DNA of 64,000 nucleotides from Bacilli bacterium (GTDB lineage: Bacteria; Bacillota_I; Bacilli_A; RF39; UBA660): the NCBI GenBank assembly GCA_900752905.1, contig CAADWX010000011.1:132530-196529 (forward strand), written 5' to 3'. A program made the translations under genes and the position numbers. Numbering within the stretch: position 1 is the first letter of the stretch; each line of letters opens with the position of its first letter. This document shows positions 28,521 to 37,609 of the stretch, in pieces. The notes beneath the pieces were generated by a model, which saw only the letters and a program-made list of their open reading frames with translations, was not told the DNA's origin and ran no database searches.

Positions 28521-28991
28521 ATGATAGAAAATTTAAAAGATAAATATGTATTTTTTGATGTTGATGGAACATTGTCTGAGTATAGATATAAAGATAGATT
28601 ATATGGCGGCGGATGTTCTGAACTTGGCTGTCAATCGCTTGAAGATTTATTGTTTAATGATTTATTTTATAAGGCTAGACCACTTAAAACAATGCAAAGA
28701 GTTATAGAAAATTTGGACAGTAATAAAATACTTATTTTAGGTGCAGTTACAACTAATACTGAAATAGAACAAAAATATAAATGGCTATCTAAACATTATC
28801 CAAATGTAAAAAGAGAAAATATATTTTTTATATGTTCTACATTATTAAAACCAGAAGTTATAATTGAATATTGTAAACACTATAACATTGATATAAAACA
28901 AACAGTATTTGTAGATGATAGAATAGATGTTTTAAGAAAAGCAGAAGAAATGGGAATAACAGCATATCATCCTAGTTCTTTTACAGAATGA
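28521..28991 (+). CDS. HAD-like hydrolase (156 residues)
   Basis: The protein has FFDVDGTLSEY (motif I DxDGT) at the start, a conserved ILGAVTTNTE where motif II is expected, and QTVFVDDRIDVLRKAEEMG as motif IV, so a complete small HAD fold. It follows the broken 2H gene by 6 bases. The substrate is unknown. Confidence 0.78.
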   Translation: MIENLKDKYVFFDVDGTLSEYRYKDRLYGGGCSELGCQSLEDLLFNDLFYKARPLKTMQRVIENLDSNKILILGAVTTNTEIEQKYKWLSKHYPNVKRENIFFICSTLLKPEVIIEYCKHYNIDIKQTVFVDDRIDVLRKAEEMGITAYHPSSFTE

Positions 28992-29007
28992 GTAGGAAAA
29001 TTGAAGT

Positions 29008-30225
29008 ATGAAAAGATTATTAAGAATTAGTTTTGATTTATCACTATTATCATTTATACCAATAATATCTTGGTTTCTACTTGGAATAATAGTTGATAAG
29101 AATTTAATTAATATATTTACACTAACTTATCCGTTACAATTTATATATTATATAATTAAGTCTATATTTTCTACTGGGGCTAATATAAGTAAAGAAAAAG
29201 ATAAAAATGAAAATGCAGTAATGTCAGGTTTAGTATTAGGAACAATTGTTTCTATAATTATTTTTACTATAATTCTATTAAATGTAGATAATTATATTAG
29301 TTTTATGAATATGGATATAAGTACATATAAAAACTTTACTATATATTCAATATTACAACTATTTATTTGTTTAGAATTTGCGATGATGCAAGATAAACTA
29401 TATTATGAAGAAAAAAATAAATTAGCAAATAAACATTCTTTAGTATTTAATTTGTTAAATTTTATATTATTGATTGGAACATCTTTAATAACAAAAAATC
29501 AAGTTATTATAATTGCAACAACATTAATTCCATTAGCAATATATACTTTGTATATTTATATTAAAAATAGTAATAATTTTAAATTTAATATTAATGTATT
29601 AAAGTGTATAAAATACGATTCAGTTGAGTTGTTCAATAATATTGCATTCTTTTTAATATTCTTGTTTGGATTATCTAATGCCTTAGAATATGGAGAAATG
29701 TATGCAACTGCTTTAACTTTTATAGCATTAATAACAGATACACAGTGGGATACTTTTGATGCTATAAAAGAGGCAGCAACAATAGATATTAGTAAAAGAA
29801 AATTTAATTATATAGAACATAGAAATAATGCTTACAAATTATCAGGAATATTATTTGGGACAAGCTTAATTATGTTTGTATTATTATATGGATTTTATGA
29901 TTTAGATTTTAAAATTACAATGCTATATTTTTCATTTGAAATAGTTAATTTTTTAATTTATCCAATATATAGAATTAAAACTTGTTATTTACAATTAGAA
30001 TATTCAGCTTTTAAAATTACATCAAATAAGATAATAGCATCAATACTTAGAATGTTCATGTCATTATTAAAAACGCCATTTTGTACAGGAATAGGACAAG
30101 TTTGTTCATCAGTTTATCAATTTATAACAGTTAGTATAATGTTTGGTCATAGTTTTAAAATTGATAAAACAGGTTGTGTTGTTAAAAAGAAATCAATATT
30201 GAATAATGATACTATGACAGACTAA
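29008..30225 (+). CDS. Polytopic membrane protein, MATE-like
   Basis: A 405-residue protein with about 12 hydrophobic stretches but without MFS hallmarks. The overall layout recalls MATE/MOP flippase superfamily exporters. It closes the transporter-phosphoesterase run. The family assignment is tentative. Confidence 0.5.
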   Translation: MKRLLRISFDLSLLSFIPIISWFLLGIIVDKNLINIFTLTYPLQFIYYIIKSIFSTGANISKEKDKNENAVMSGLVLGTIVSIIIFTIILLNVDNYISFMNMDISTYKNFTIYSILQLFICLEFAMMQDKLYYEEKNKLANKHSLVFNLLNFILLIGTSLITKNQVIIIATTLIPLAIYTLYIYIKNSNNFKFNINVLKCIKYDSVELFNNIAFFLIFLFGLSNALEYGEMYATALTFIALITDTQWDTFDAIKEAATIDISKRKFNYIEHRNNAYKLSGILFGTSLIMFVLLYGFYDLDFKITMLYFSFEIVNFLIYPIYRIKTCYLQLEYSAFKITSNKIIASILRMFMSLLKTPFCTGIGQVCSSVYQFITVSIMFGHSFKIDKTGCVVKKKSILNNDTMTD

Positions 30226-30305
30226 ATATAGATATATTGTGTCTAATTTTATCGTCATTGCCGTCATTTTATGTAAATTATGTAAAAAAAATCAAAAAAC
30301 AATGT

Positions 30306-30311
30306 TATAAT
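30306..30311 (+). promoter_or_regulatory. -10 box before the unknown gene pair
   Basis: TATAAT lies about 30 bases before the gene at 30344; the -35 region is only AT-rich. It suggests a new transcript after the transporter run. Confidence 0.4.
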
Positions 30312-30343
30312 AGAAAACAAATAAATGAATTTAGGAGGATATT

Positions 30344-30931
30344 ATGTATAGTGAAGATGCTTATTGCTTGGGATTATTATATGCGCATATATATGCGAAT
30401 AAAAAAATGGTATTAAAAGATGATCTGGATAAATTCCATAAAATTATTGAATCTAATTTAAGGAGTATGAATAAAGATATATATGCCACTGGTTGGTATG
30501 ATAATGATCCTAGTATATATTTTGCAAGTGAAGGAAAAAATGGTGAAATATATTATGTTTTATATCCTAATTTTGATTTAGATAGAGCTAAGTCAAAATA
30601 TATAGGATGTTTATCTACTGATGTATTAGTTGCTTCTCAAAAAGAAAATGCATTAAATTCAATAGATTTAAAAAAAGAAAACGGAAGAATTGTTAAGAAA
30701 AAAATAAATGAATTGCGAATTCCTACTTATGACTTTTTAAAAGATGTAGAAGTTTGTGAGATTAAGCATAACGAAGATCATATACAACTTCAAGAAGCAG
30801 CTAATAGAAGAATTGAGGAAGGTAGACGTAGGGAAGCAAAAGCTTGGCATGATGCTAAAGATTTTCATGTTGGAACAAGTGCAGTTGATGTTGAAATAGG
30901 ACAAGAAATAAAAAAATTAATACGAAAATAA
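30344..30931 (+). CDS. Unknown protein, 195 residues
   Basis: A soluble protein I do not recognise. It begins MYSEDAYCLGLLYAHIYANK and has a charged segment with EAANRRIEEGRRREAKAWHD near residues 145-165, likely a helix. It has a good TTAGGAGGAT site. The next unknown gene begins 10 bases later, so they are a two-gene unit. Confidence 0.65.
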   Translation: MYSEDAYCLGLLYAHIYANKKMVLKDDLDKFHKIIESNLRSMNKDIYATGWYDNDPSIYFASEGKNGEIYYVLYPNFDLDRAKSKYIGCLSTDVLVASQKENALNSIDLKKENGRIVKKKINELRIPTYDFLKDVEVCEIKHNEDHIQLQEAANRRIEEGRRREAKAWHDAKDFHVGTSAVDVEIGQEIKKLIRK

Positions 30932-30941
30932 GGTGAAAGTT

Positions 30942-31547
30942 ATGTCTATATTAAAAAATAGATATTATTGTATTAGTAAAGATAACAAAGTATTTGCATA
31001 TATAATTGTAAAAAAAGATTTTTATGCAGAAGGATTTATTATTGATGAGGGAATTGTATTATCTGGTTATTTCTTTAATTATGGGCAATTGAATTGTTTC
31101 AAATTAGACAATTCAACGCAAGAAATAAATTCTATGCCGAAAAGTATTTCTTTTGTTCCAACAATTAAAAGTCGTTCAATAAATTTAGACGGAATCATAG
31201 AATATCCTCAATTTGATTTATATAATTCTGAGATGGATGAATATTGTAGTACTTGGTTAAAGGATAAATATGATTCATCTTATTCAATTAATTTAATTGA
31301 TAATCCAGAGTATATTGAAAAAATAAACTATTTAATAAGAAAAGGTATTAGTAATTTAAATGAAAAAAATAAAAATATCTATGATTACATAAAAAATCAT
31401 AGATATTGTAATTTGAAAGAACAATTAAGAGATATTAGTTTATCTTCTTTTGATGAAGAATTAATAACTGATTTAAAGGATTATTTAAATATATTAAATT
31501 CTAATAAAGAACAGAAAACAAAAAAATTAAGAAAAAGAAAAAAATAA
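30942..31547 (+). CDS. Unknown protein, 201 residues
   Basis: I do not recognise this protein. The N-terminal 100 residues look like mixed beta strands (YYCISKDNKVFAYIIVKKD), the rest is helical, and the end is very basic (KEQKTKKLRKRKK), which could bind nucleic acid. I use ATG 30942 behind AAGGTGAAAGTT rather than the GTG at 30933 inside the ribosome site. Confidence 0.62.
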   Translation: MSILKNRYYCISKDNKVFAYIIVKKDFYAEGFIIDEGIVLSGYFFNYGQLNCFKLDNSTQEINSMPKSISFVPTIKSRSINLDGIIEYPQFDLYNSEMDEYCSTWLKDKYDSSYSINLIDNPEYIEKINYLIRKGISNLNEKNKNIYDYIKNHRYCNLKEQLRDISLSSFDEELITDLKDYLNILNSNKEQKTKKLRKRKK

Positions 31548-31561
31548 TAGGAGGAAACAAT

Positions 31562-32109
31562 ATGGGTAATTTTAATGAAGAGATGAAAAAAGAATTAACA
31601 GAATATACTTAAAAATGGATGAATTAGCTCATAATCTATCAAGTAGACTTAATATAAAGAATAATTCAATAAATCAAAGTCAAGATAGTCGAGAAGCAAT
31701 ATCTAAACAAGATGAAATTGAAAAAGAACTATATGAAGTTAGAGTATTTAATGAAGATGATAGAAAAAATAATAAGTCTTGTAAATTAGAGTAACACAAA
31801 GCCTTACTATACATAGATGATGTATCTGAAAAATACTCAAATGATATGGAAAATAATGTTTATTATGAATGCATATGTTTAGAATGTGGTAAACATAAAG
31901 ATTATAAAATGTCTTTATCCGATAGAAGGCATATAATAAAAACTAATTTATCGCCTATGGAAACTTTCATGTCATTTTATGAAGTAAGAAAAAGATATTT
32001 AGAATTAATAAAACAAAATTGTACAGTAGAAGAAATAATTGATAATTTGAATTCCTTTTATAAAAAGAATCAGGAACAAGGCCCAGTATTAACAAAAAAG
32101 AAAAACTAA
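31562..32109 (+). pseudogene. Unknown gene broken by a frameshift and an in-frame TAA
   Basis: A good ribosome site (TAGGAGGAAACAAT) precedes ATG 31562, but the frame ends after MGNFNEEMKKELTEYT. The sensible continuation (from 31615, KMDELAHNLSSRLN) is in another frame, so a base was lost. This frame meets TAA at 31792-31794 after CKLE, then continues HKALLYIDDVSEKYSND and YECICLECGKHKDYKM to 32109. The CxxC near the end may be half of a metal site. Function unknown. Confidence 0.6.
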
Positions 32110-32220
32110 TTCTAGTTTAAGATTTCAATTAATTTTAAATTTTAGAGGTTTTGGGTTTTTCCTATATTGAATTTTTCGGGATGACAAATTCAGGGCTGGC
32201 TAAGACAATAATTTTAATAA

Positions 32221-32258
32221 AATAAGCATTAGTTTTTTTCACTAATGCTTATTATTTT
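32221..32258. terminator. Bidirectional terminator
   Basis: A perfect 13-bp stem AATAAGCATTAGT/ACTAATGCTTATT with a T-rich 7-base loop, followed by a T run on the plus strand. It separates the plus-strand pseudogene from the minus-strand gene at 32242. Confidence 0.75.
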
Positions 32259-32562
32259 TTTCAAAAATTAACGGGTTATCATTCTTAATTTTTAAATTAT
32301 ATTTTATTAAAAGTATTTCTTTGATTTTTGGTATCATATCATCTATTGATTCTTGATAACAACACAGCATATCAAATGTAGAATTAATATGATTATATAG
32401 AGGAGAATCACATAAACAATCTTTATAGAAACAATCTTTCAAATAAAATGCAATTGCTTCTGGAATGATAAAACTTACCATATATTTTTTAAAATTATTA
32501 TCTATTGGAACAATTCTATTAAAGAATTCTTCATCTGATACATCTTTACCGTTTAGAATCAT
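32242..32562 (-). CDS. Unknown small protein, 106 residues
   Basis: A minus-strand frame starting MILNGKDVSDEEFFNRIVPI. It holds several cysteines (CFYKDCLCDSP and MLCCYQE) but no spacing that I recognise. The plus-strand terminator overlaps its last codons. I see no strong ribosome site, so it may be a remnant like its neighbour. Confidence 0.4.
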   Translation of the reverse strand: MILNGKDVSDEEFFNRIVPIDNNFKKYMVSFIIPEAIAFYLKDCFYKDCLCDSPLYNHINSTFDMLCCYQESIDDMIPKIKEILLIKYNLKIKNDNPLIFEKNNKH

Positions 32563-32640
32563 ATATAAATATCTTCTTTCAAAATAACTTCATCAACAAC
32601 ATTTTTATAATTATTCATTTTATTTTTTTTAGATAGTTTT

Positions 32641-32838
32641 TTATTTTTTTTTCCTGTAGTTATTCATCATAGTTTCAAATTTTATATTACATTCATTACT
32701 TACTGAAGAAAGATAGTCAGTAAGTTGATTATTCATTAGTAGGTTTCTATATAATTGTTTTTTATGTTTTTTAATATAATTTAGTTTTAACAATGATACG
32801 GATAAAATATAAATTATCCGTATGAATGAAAAAAACAA
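32641..32838 (-). pseudogene. TnpV-like fragment
   Basis: The 65-codon minus-strand frame has YIKKHKKQLYRNLLMNNQLT followed by a region like ADIDRQAQE in TnpV, a small protein of clostridial mobile elements. Both ends of TnpV are missing. It is a trace of a past mobile element next to the Fic gene. Confidence 0.4.
32796..32823. promoter_or_regulatory. Inverted repeat, possible operator
   Basis: ATACGGATAA (32796-32805) and TTATCCGTAT (32814-32823) are perfect 10-bp inverted repeats with an 8-base spacer. The site lies about 45 bases before the Fic promoter, inside the start of the TnpV-like frame. Confidence 0.4.
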
Positions 32839-32840
32839 TA

Positions 32841-32895
32841 TTGTTCCGCAAATGGTATAAAATATATTGACATATTATTCCAGAAACGGTATAAT
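32841..32895 (+). promoter_or_regulatory. Fic promoter with paired direct-repeat operator
   Basis: TTGACA (32867-32872) and TATAAT (32890-32895) are 17 bases apart. Two 20-base direct repeats (32841-32860 and 32875-32894) match at 16 of 20 positions and share TTCC and GGTATAA. One lies upstream of the -35 box and the other covers the spacer and -10 box. This suggests repression by a protein bound to tandem sites, perhaps the helix-turn-helix part of the Fic protein itself. Confidence 0.6.
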
Positions 32896-32916
32896 CTATA
32901 TATAGAGGTGATAACT

Positions 32917-33831
32917 ATGCAAATTAGAGAAGCTAGTGAAAAATGGAATATTAGTGAAAGAAGAATAAGACAACTTATTCAAGATGGAAGAATTGAAGGT
33001 GCTGAAAAAATAGGCACAACATGGAATATTCCAGATGATGCTAATAAGCCGATTGATAAAAGGGTAAAAGATGAAATAGAATTCAAAATAGATCTACCTG
33101 AAGATTATTTTAAAGAAGTTGATGAAAAACTTGAAAAATTAAATAGTAAAAGGCCCTTATCTAAAGAAGCAACTGAGTCATTACAAAATGCAATTAATCT
33201 TGAATGGACATATAACAGTAATGGTATTGAAGGTAATACATTAACATTAAAAGAAACTAAAGTAGTATTAGAAGGTATTACTATAGGTGGAAAGTCTGTA
33301 AGAGAGCACTTAGAAGCCATAAACCATGAAAATGCTATTGAATACTTAGAAGAATTAATTGGTACAAAAAGTGAAATATCCGAATGGAATATTAAAGGAT
33401 TACATCAATTAGTTTTAAAAGGAATTGATGATGAAAATGCCGGAAAATATAGAAATCATAATGTAATTATAGGTGGAGCACAACACAGACCACCAGAATA
33501 TATAAAGGTTCCAGAATTGATGGAAAAATTAATGATGAACTATGATGAATGGGATAAATATCATCCAATAGTAAGAGCAGCATTATTGCATGGTGAATTA
33601 GTTAAAATTCATCCATTTATAGATGGAAATGGTAGAACATCTAGATTAATAATGAATATGGAATTAATGAGAAGTGGATATGTACCAGTTATTATTAAAA
33701 AAGATAATAGATTAAAATATTATGAAGCACTCGATAAAGCGCATACAACAGGTGATTATACTGATTTTGTTAAATTAGTAACAGAAGCGGAAAATGAAAT
33801 GCTTGATAGATATTTATCAGTAATTGAATAA
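32917..33831 (+). CDS. Fic family AMP-transferase with N-terminal HTH
   Basis: The 304-residue protein has a MerR/excisionase-like helix-turn-helix (residues about 1-45, WNISERRIRQLIQDGRIEGA). An inhibitory helix motif SNGIEGN (101-107) and an intact Fic motif HPFIDGNGR (232-240) follow. The motif order fits class II Fic proteins, where a built-in S/TxxxE helix blocks ATP until it is released. Fic enzymes usually transfer AMP to a hydroxyl group of a target protein. The DNA-binding start suggests that it also regulates its own promoter. I use ATG 32917 behind AGAGGTG; the ATPase gene follows after 27 bases. Confidence 0.88.
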   Translation: MQIREASEKWNISERRIRQLIQDGRIEGAEKIGTTWNIPDDANKPIDKRVKDEIEFKIDLPEDYFKEVDEKLEKLNSKRPLSKEATESLQNAINLEWTYNSNGIEGNTLTLKETKVVLEGITIGGKSVREHLEAINHENAIEYLEELIGTKSEISEWNIKGLHQLVLKGIDDENAGKYRNHNVIIGGAQHRPPEYIKVPELMEKLMMNYDEWDKYHPIVRAALLHGELVKIHPFIDGNGRTSRLIMNMELMRSGYVPVIIKKDNRLKYYEALDKAHTTGDYTDFVKLVTEAENEMLDRYLSVIE

Positions 33832-33858
33832 TTATTAAAAATCAGGAGGTAGCAGTAT

Positions 33859-35820
33859 ATGTATGTTAATAATATCAAAATAAAAAATTATGGTTCAATA
33901 GAAGAACTTGAAATAAATGCAAGTTTAAACGAAGATGGTTCACCAAAGCCAATAATTCTAATGGGAAAAAACGGATCAGGTAAAACACTTTTACTCTCTC
34001 AAATTATTCAAGCTATATTACTATATAAGTCTGATAAATATAATGAAATGCCTGAAAAAGATAAAAATCAACTATATAAAGTAATGTCTACATCATATAT
34101 AAAAAATGATAAAGAAGAGTCTTTTGTTTCTGTATCATTTAACAATAAAAAATATAACTATGTTGAAGTAATGAGTAAGAATCCAAATAATACTATTGAA
34201 AATAATAGTTATCCTGATTATACTTCAAAATTGAAAAATAATACTGACTTTAAAGGAACAGGAATGTATAACGATAAAACTGGAGAATTAGACTATGATA
34301 AAAATGTATGTCTATATTTTCCTGTTGATAGACATTATATACCAGGATGGAAAAATAATAACTTAAAATCTAATATTGGAGCAGAAAATAAAATAATCGG
34401 CATAAATACAAGAAATGTATTATGTAATACAATACAAAATGATTTTGAAGGATTTATTATTAATTCTGTGGTAGATCAATATTTATATGATCAAAAAAAA
34501 TTTCTTAGAAATGGTGAAAGATTTTTAACAGATTCAGCAGGTAATCCGATAATTAATTATATTGGCAAAAATAACAGTATAATTAATTTTATTAATAGTA
34601 TACTTAGTGAGTTTAAGAATGATAAATATAACAGAAAAAGATTATATATAAGCAGAAAAGAAAACAGAAAAATTGGTGTAATGGGAATAAAAAATAATGG
34701 CGGTGATGAAGAAATTATTGACTCGTTTAGTAAACTTTCAACTGGCGAGTATTCACTATTATCTATGTTTATTGCTATACTAATGGATTATGACAAAACT
34801 CAATCTAATAATTCATTTAATTTCCAAGACATTAAGGGAATTGTTCTTGTCGATGAAGCTGAATTAAATCTTCATATTGATTTGCAAATGAATGTTCTTC
34901 CAAGGTTGATGAAGAAATTTAAAAATGTTCAATTTATTATTACTACACAGTCTCCTTTTTTGATATATGGTATTAATGATATATATAAGGGTGCTTGTGA
35001 TATATATGATATGCCTAAAGGAATTAAGGTTGAAAACATAATTGATTTATCCGAAGTAAAAAAAACATATGATGCATTGATTGAACATAATGAAAATTTA
35101 TTTAGCTTAGTAAATCAAACAAAAAACAAAATTAAAGATTCAAATGCTGATTTAATAGTTATAACCGAAGGAAAAACTGATCCTATTTATTTAAAAATGG
35201 CTAAGAATAAATTAGTAGTATTAAAAGATAAAAAAATAAAGTTTATTGGATTAAAAACTGAAGACGCTAACAAATATCAAGATGAAGGCTGGACTGCTTT
35301 AAATAAATTAGCAGAAGCATTGACTGTTGTACCTCAAAGTGTGCCTGTAGTATTAATGTATGATAGGGATGTTTTGATTAAAGAAATGCTAGAAAATAAA
35401 TATCTTGAATTTTCTGAAAATATTTACAAAATGTGTATTCCTATACCATCACACAGAAATGATAGTAAAGATCTTTGTATAGAGCATTATTTTAAAGATA
35501 GTGAACTTAAACGAAAAGATGCTGAAGGAAGAAGATTATACTTAGGTAAAGAATTTAACAAAAACGGCATAAGTTATAAAGGAAATTTAATGTGTAAATC
35601 ACTTGAAAAATGTGGTGCAGATAGTATAAAAATACTTGATGGATCAGGAAAAACTAAAATTTATGATCAAGGTGATGAAGAACAAAAAAATTTGGCACTT
35701 TCAAAAATTGCTTTTGCTAATAATATAAAAGATGAAATAGAAAATTTTAATGATTTTAATTTTAAAGAATTTAATAGTATTTTTTCTATTTTTGAAGAAA
35801 TAATAAATATAAAAAAATAG
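33859..35820 (+). CDS. OLD-like AAA ATPase with C-terminal TOPRIM domain
   Basis: The 653-residue protein starts with an ABC/SMC-like ATPase: Walker A GKNGSGKT (36-43), a signature-like KLSTGEYSLLSM, Walker B IVLVDEAELNLH (D332, E333) and ITTQSPFLI. From about residue 425 a TOPRIM domain follows with TEGKTD (E437) and MYDRD (D502, D504). The arrangement is that of OLD family nucleases, several of which act in anti-phage defence. It is in one operon with the Fic gene. I infer a nuclease or defence role; the Fic partner is unusual. Confidence 0.8.
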   Translation: MYVNNIKIKNYGSIEELEINASLNEDGSPKPIILMGKNGSGKTLLLSQIIQAILLYKSDKYNEMPEKDKNQLYKVMSTSYIKNDKEESFVSVSFNNKKYNYVEVMSKNPNNTIENNSYPDYTSKLKNNTDFKGTGMYNDKTGELDYDKNVCLYFPVDRHYIPGWKNNNLKSNIGAENKIIGINTRNVLCNTIQNDFEGFIINSVVDQYLYDQKKFLRNGERFLTDSAGNPIINYIGKNNSIINFINSILSEFKNDKYNRKRLYISRKENRKIGVMGIKNNGGDEEIIDSFSKLSTGEYSLLSMFIAILMDYDKTQSNNSFNFQDIKGIVLVDEAELNLHIDLQMNVLPRLMKKFKNVQFIITTQSPFLIYGINDIYKGACDIYDMPKGIKVENIIDLSEVKKTYDALIEHNENLFSLVNQTKNKIKDSNADLIVITEGKTDPIYLKMAKNKLVVLKDKKIKFIGLKTEDANKYQDEGWTALNKLAEALTVVPQSVPVVLMYDRDVLIKEMLENKYLEFSENIYKMCIPIPSHRNDSKDLCIEHYFKDSELKRKDAEGRRLYLGKEFNKNGISYKGNLMCKSLEKCGADSIKILDGSGKTKIYDQGDEEQKNLALSKIAFANNIKDEIENFNDFNFKEFNSIFSIFEEIINIKK

Positions 35821-35840
35821 CTTAGTCATCTTCTAAGCTA
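35818..35840. terminator. Hairpin between converging ATPase and integrase genes
   Basis: TAGCTTAG (35818-35825) and CTAAGCTA (35833-35840) form a perfect 8-bp stem. A T run on the minus-strand side makes it a terminator for the integrase direction. It contains both stop codons. Confidence 0.6.
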
Positions 35841-36933
35841 TCTATAACAGAAACAACAGAGTCGAGGGCAGTACTAAACATATGTGAATATGTGTTTAGT
35901 GTTTCCTCGATTTTTGTATGCCCTAAATATTTTGCAAATAATGTAACATTAGCACCATTATTAATAAGTAGTGATGCATAAGAATGCCTAAAGTCATGAA
36001 TCCTAATAACTTTTAAACCAGCAAGATTAGCTAGTTTAGTTCTTCTAAGTTATATATTAGAATCAGCTATAGGTTTAGCATCAGATACAGCAAAGAAATC
36101 ATCATTAAATCCGTAATACTCTTTTTTATTCTGTTCATAGAGCATTTTAAGGCCATTTAACAAGACTTTAGTAATGGGAACTATTCTTCTACTATCTCTT
36201 GCCTTAGTATTCGAAAATTCAAACTTTAAGTAGTTATTTCTTTGCGTTATTTGCTTATTAACTGATAATACTTTTTTATCAAAATAAATATCCTTCCAAG
36301 TAAGTCCTTTTAATTCTCCTTTACGAAGTCCATAGTAATAAAATATTTCAAATACACATTTTCATCTCAGATCATCTTCATAAGAAATAAACTTTTTAAA
36401 TTCATCATAAGTATAATAAGCCATTTCTTTTCTACGTTCATTAGGATCTTGGAACTTTGTCATTTTATTATATACTGCTTGAAAGTTTAAGTTATGCCAT
36501 TTAACACCAAAATTCAATATAGATTTAGGAAATTTATAAATATTATTTTTATATCTAAGAGATATATTAATTTTATTTATCTCTCGTTTCCATTGCTCAA
36601 ACTGCATGATATTAAAATCTTTCAATTTAACAGTAAAGAAGCATTCTATGAACTTTTCTTTATTATCATACACCATACTTAGTAGTATCTTTCATTATTT
36701 CATCATTATGCATTCTAAATTCATCATATAAATCTTTAAATGTCATATTATTATCTTCAACTTTATCAGTAGAAGTAACTAAAAACATTCTTTCTGCATC
36801 AGATGCTTCTTTTTTTGGTTAAATATTTTTTAGATCTATATTGTTTAGTAGCACCAAATGCATCTTTATAGCTAAACTTAAAATACCAAGCTCTACCATT
36901 TTTAGTAGGTTTAGGATCTTTGTAAACTGCCAT
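35822..36933 (-). pseudogene. Tyrosine recombinase (phage/ICE integrase), disrupted
   Basis: Minus-strand reading from ATG 36933 gives an integrase start (MAVYKDPKPTKNGRAWYFKF) and, at the other end, the catalytic block VIRIHDFRHSYASLL followed by KYLGHTKIEETLNTYSHMF with the tyrosine. Between them are at least four lesions: an extra A in an A-run near 36820, a second frame change near 36670, TGA at 36362-36364 where a Trp is expected before KCVFEIFYYYGLRKGEL, and TAA at 36050-36052 before LRRTKLANLAG. The recombinase is dead, so the element cannot move by itself. Confidence 0.85.
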
Positions 36934-37062
36934 TATTTCACCAGCTTTCTTGTAGAAATCCCTAATTGGTGATATAATTAAATACGAGAAATCTCCAAAA
37001 TTATATTTATTATAATTATTAAAGTTTACCAGACCTTTTTAATTAAGGATTTTTCATTTTGA

Positions 37063-37086
37063 TCACTGTTCAAGCAGTGGTTTTTT
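37063..37086 (+). terminator. Plus-strand terminator-like hairpin
   Basis: TCACTG/CAGTGG with a 6-base loop is followed by TTTTTT. No plus-strand gene lies just upstream, so what it terminates is unclear; it overlaps the end of the minus-strand repressor remnant. Confidence 0.45.
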
Positions 37087-37609
37087 AGTCATAATATCTT
37101 TTAACTTGAACTGCAGAGCCAATAACTCTAAAGTCCTCATATTCAATAGTACCTTTTAAATAAGTAGTAGGTTTAAAATCACCACCAAGATTTAAAGGCA
37201 TAACCATTATTCCATCATTTATAGTAATAAGTTTTCTAATTGTTACTATATCTTGCCCTTTTTCCATAACACAATAAAATCCATCTTTAGTCATCTTATT
37301 TTGTTCTCTAAGTATTATATAATCATTTTGATGAAACTCAGGATCCATAGTATTATCAGGCATAATTAATCCAAAATAACTTTGTTTGTTCTTTATCCAT
37401 TCTGGAGGTATTAGTTCTTCAACAACTTTAAATGCATTAGTTTTATCAGATAATATATTTCCAAAATATATTTTAGAAAAAACATCAACTATAACGGTGT
37501 CATCATTTAATAGATCATCTTCATCTTCAAGCATCTCTTCAATTAAATCAGATTTCTTGATAACAAAGTAATCAGCAATCATATTAATTTTTTCTACTCT
37601 TGGAAATAT
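37085..37609 (-). pseudogene. LexA/S24-type phage repressor, HTH missing
   Basis: The minus-strand frame from about 37609 reads IFPRVEKINMIADYFVIKKS, the end of a Cro/C1 helix-turn-helix domain. An S24 peptidase domain follows with LIMPDNTMDPEFHQNDYIIL (the serine position reads Asn in PDNTM) and IVTIRKL with the lysine region. The DNA-binding helices are lost at a junction with the HsdS fragment. An ATG at 37582 could start a shorter protein. Confidence 0.7.
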
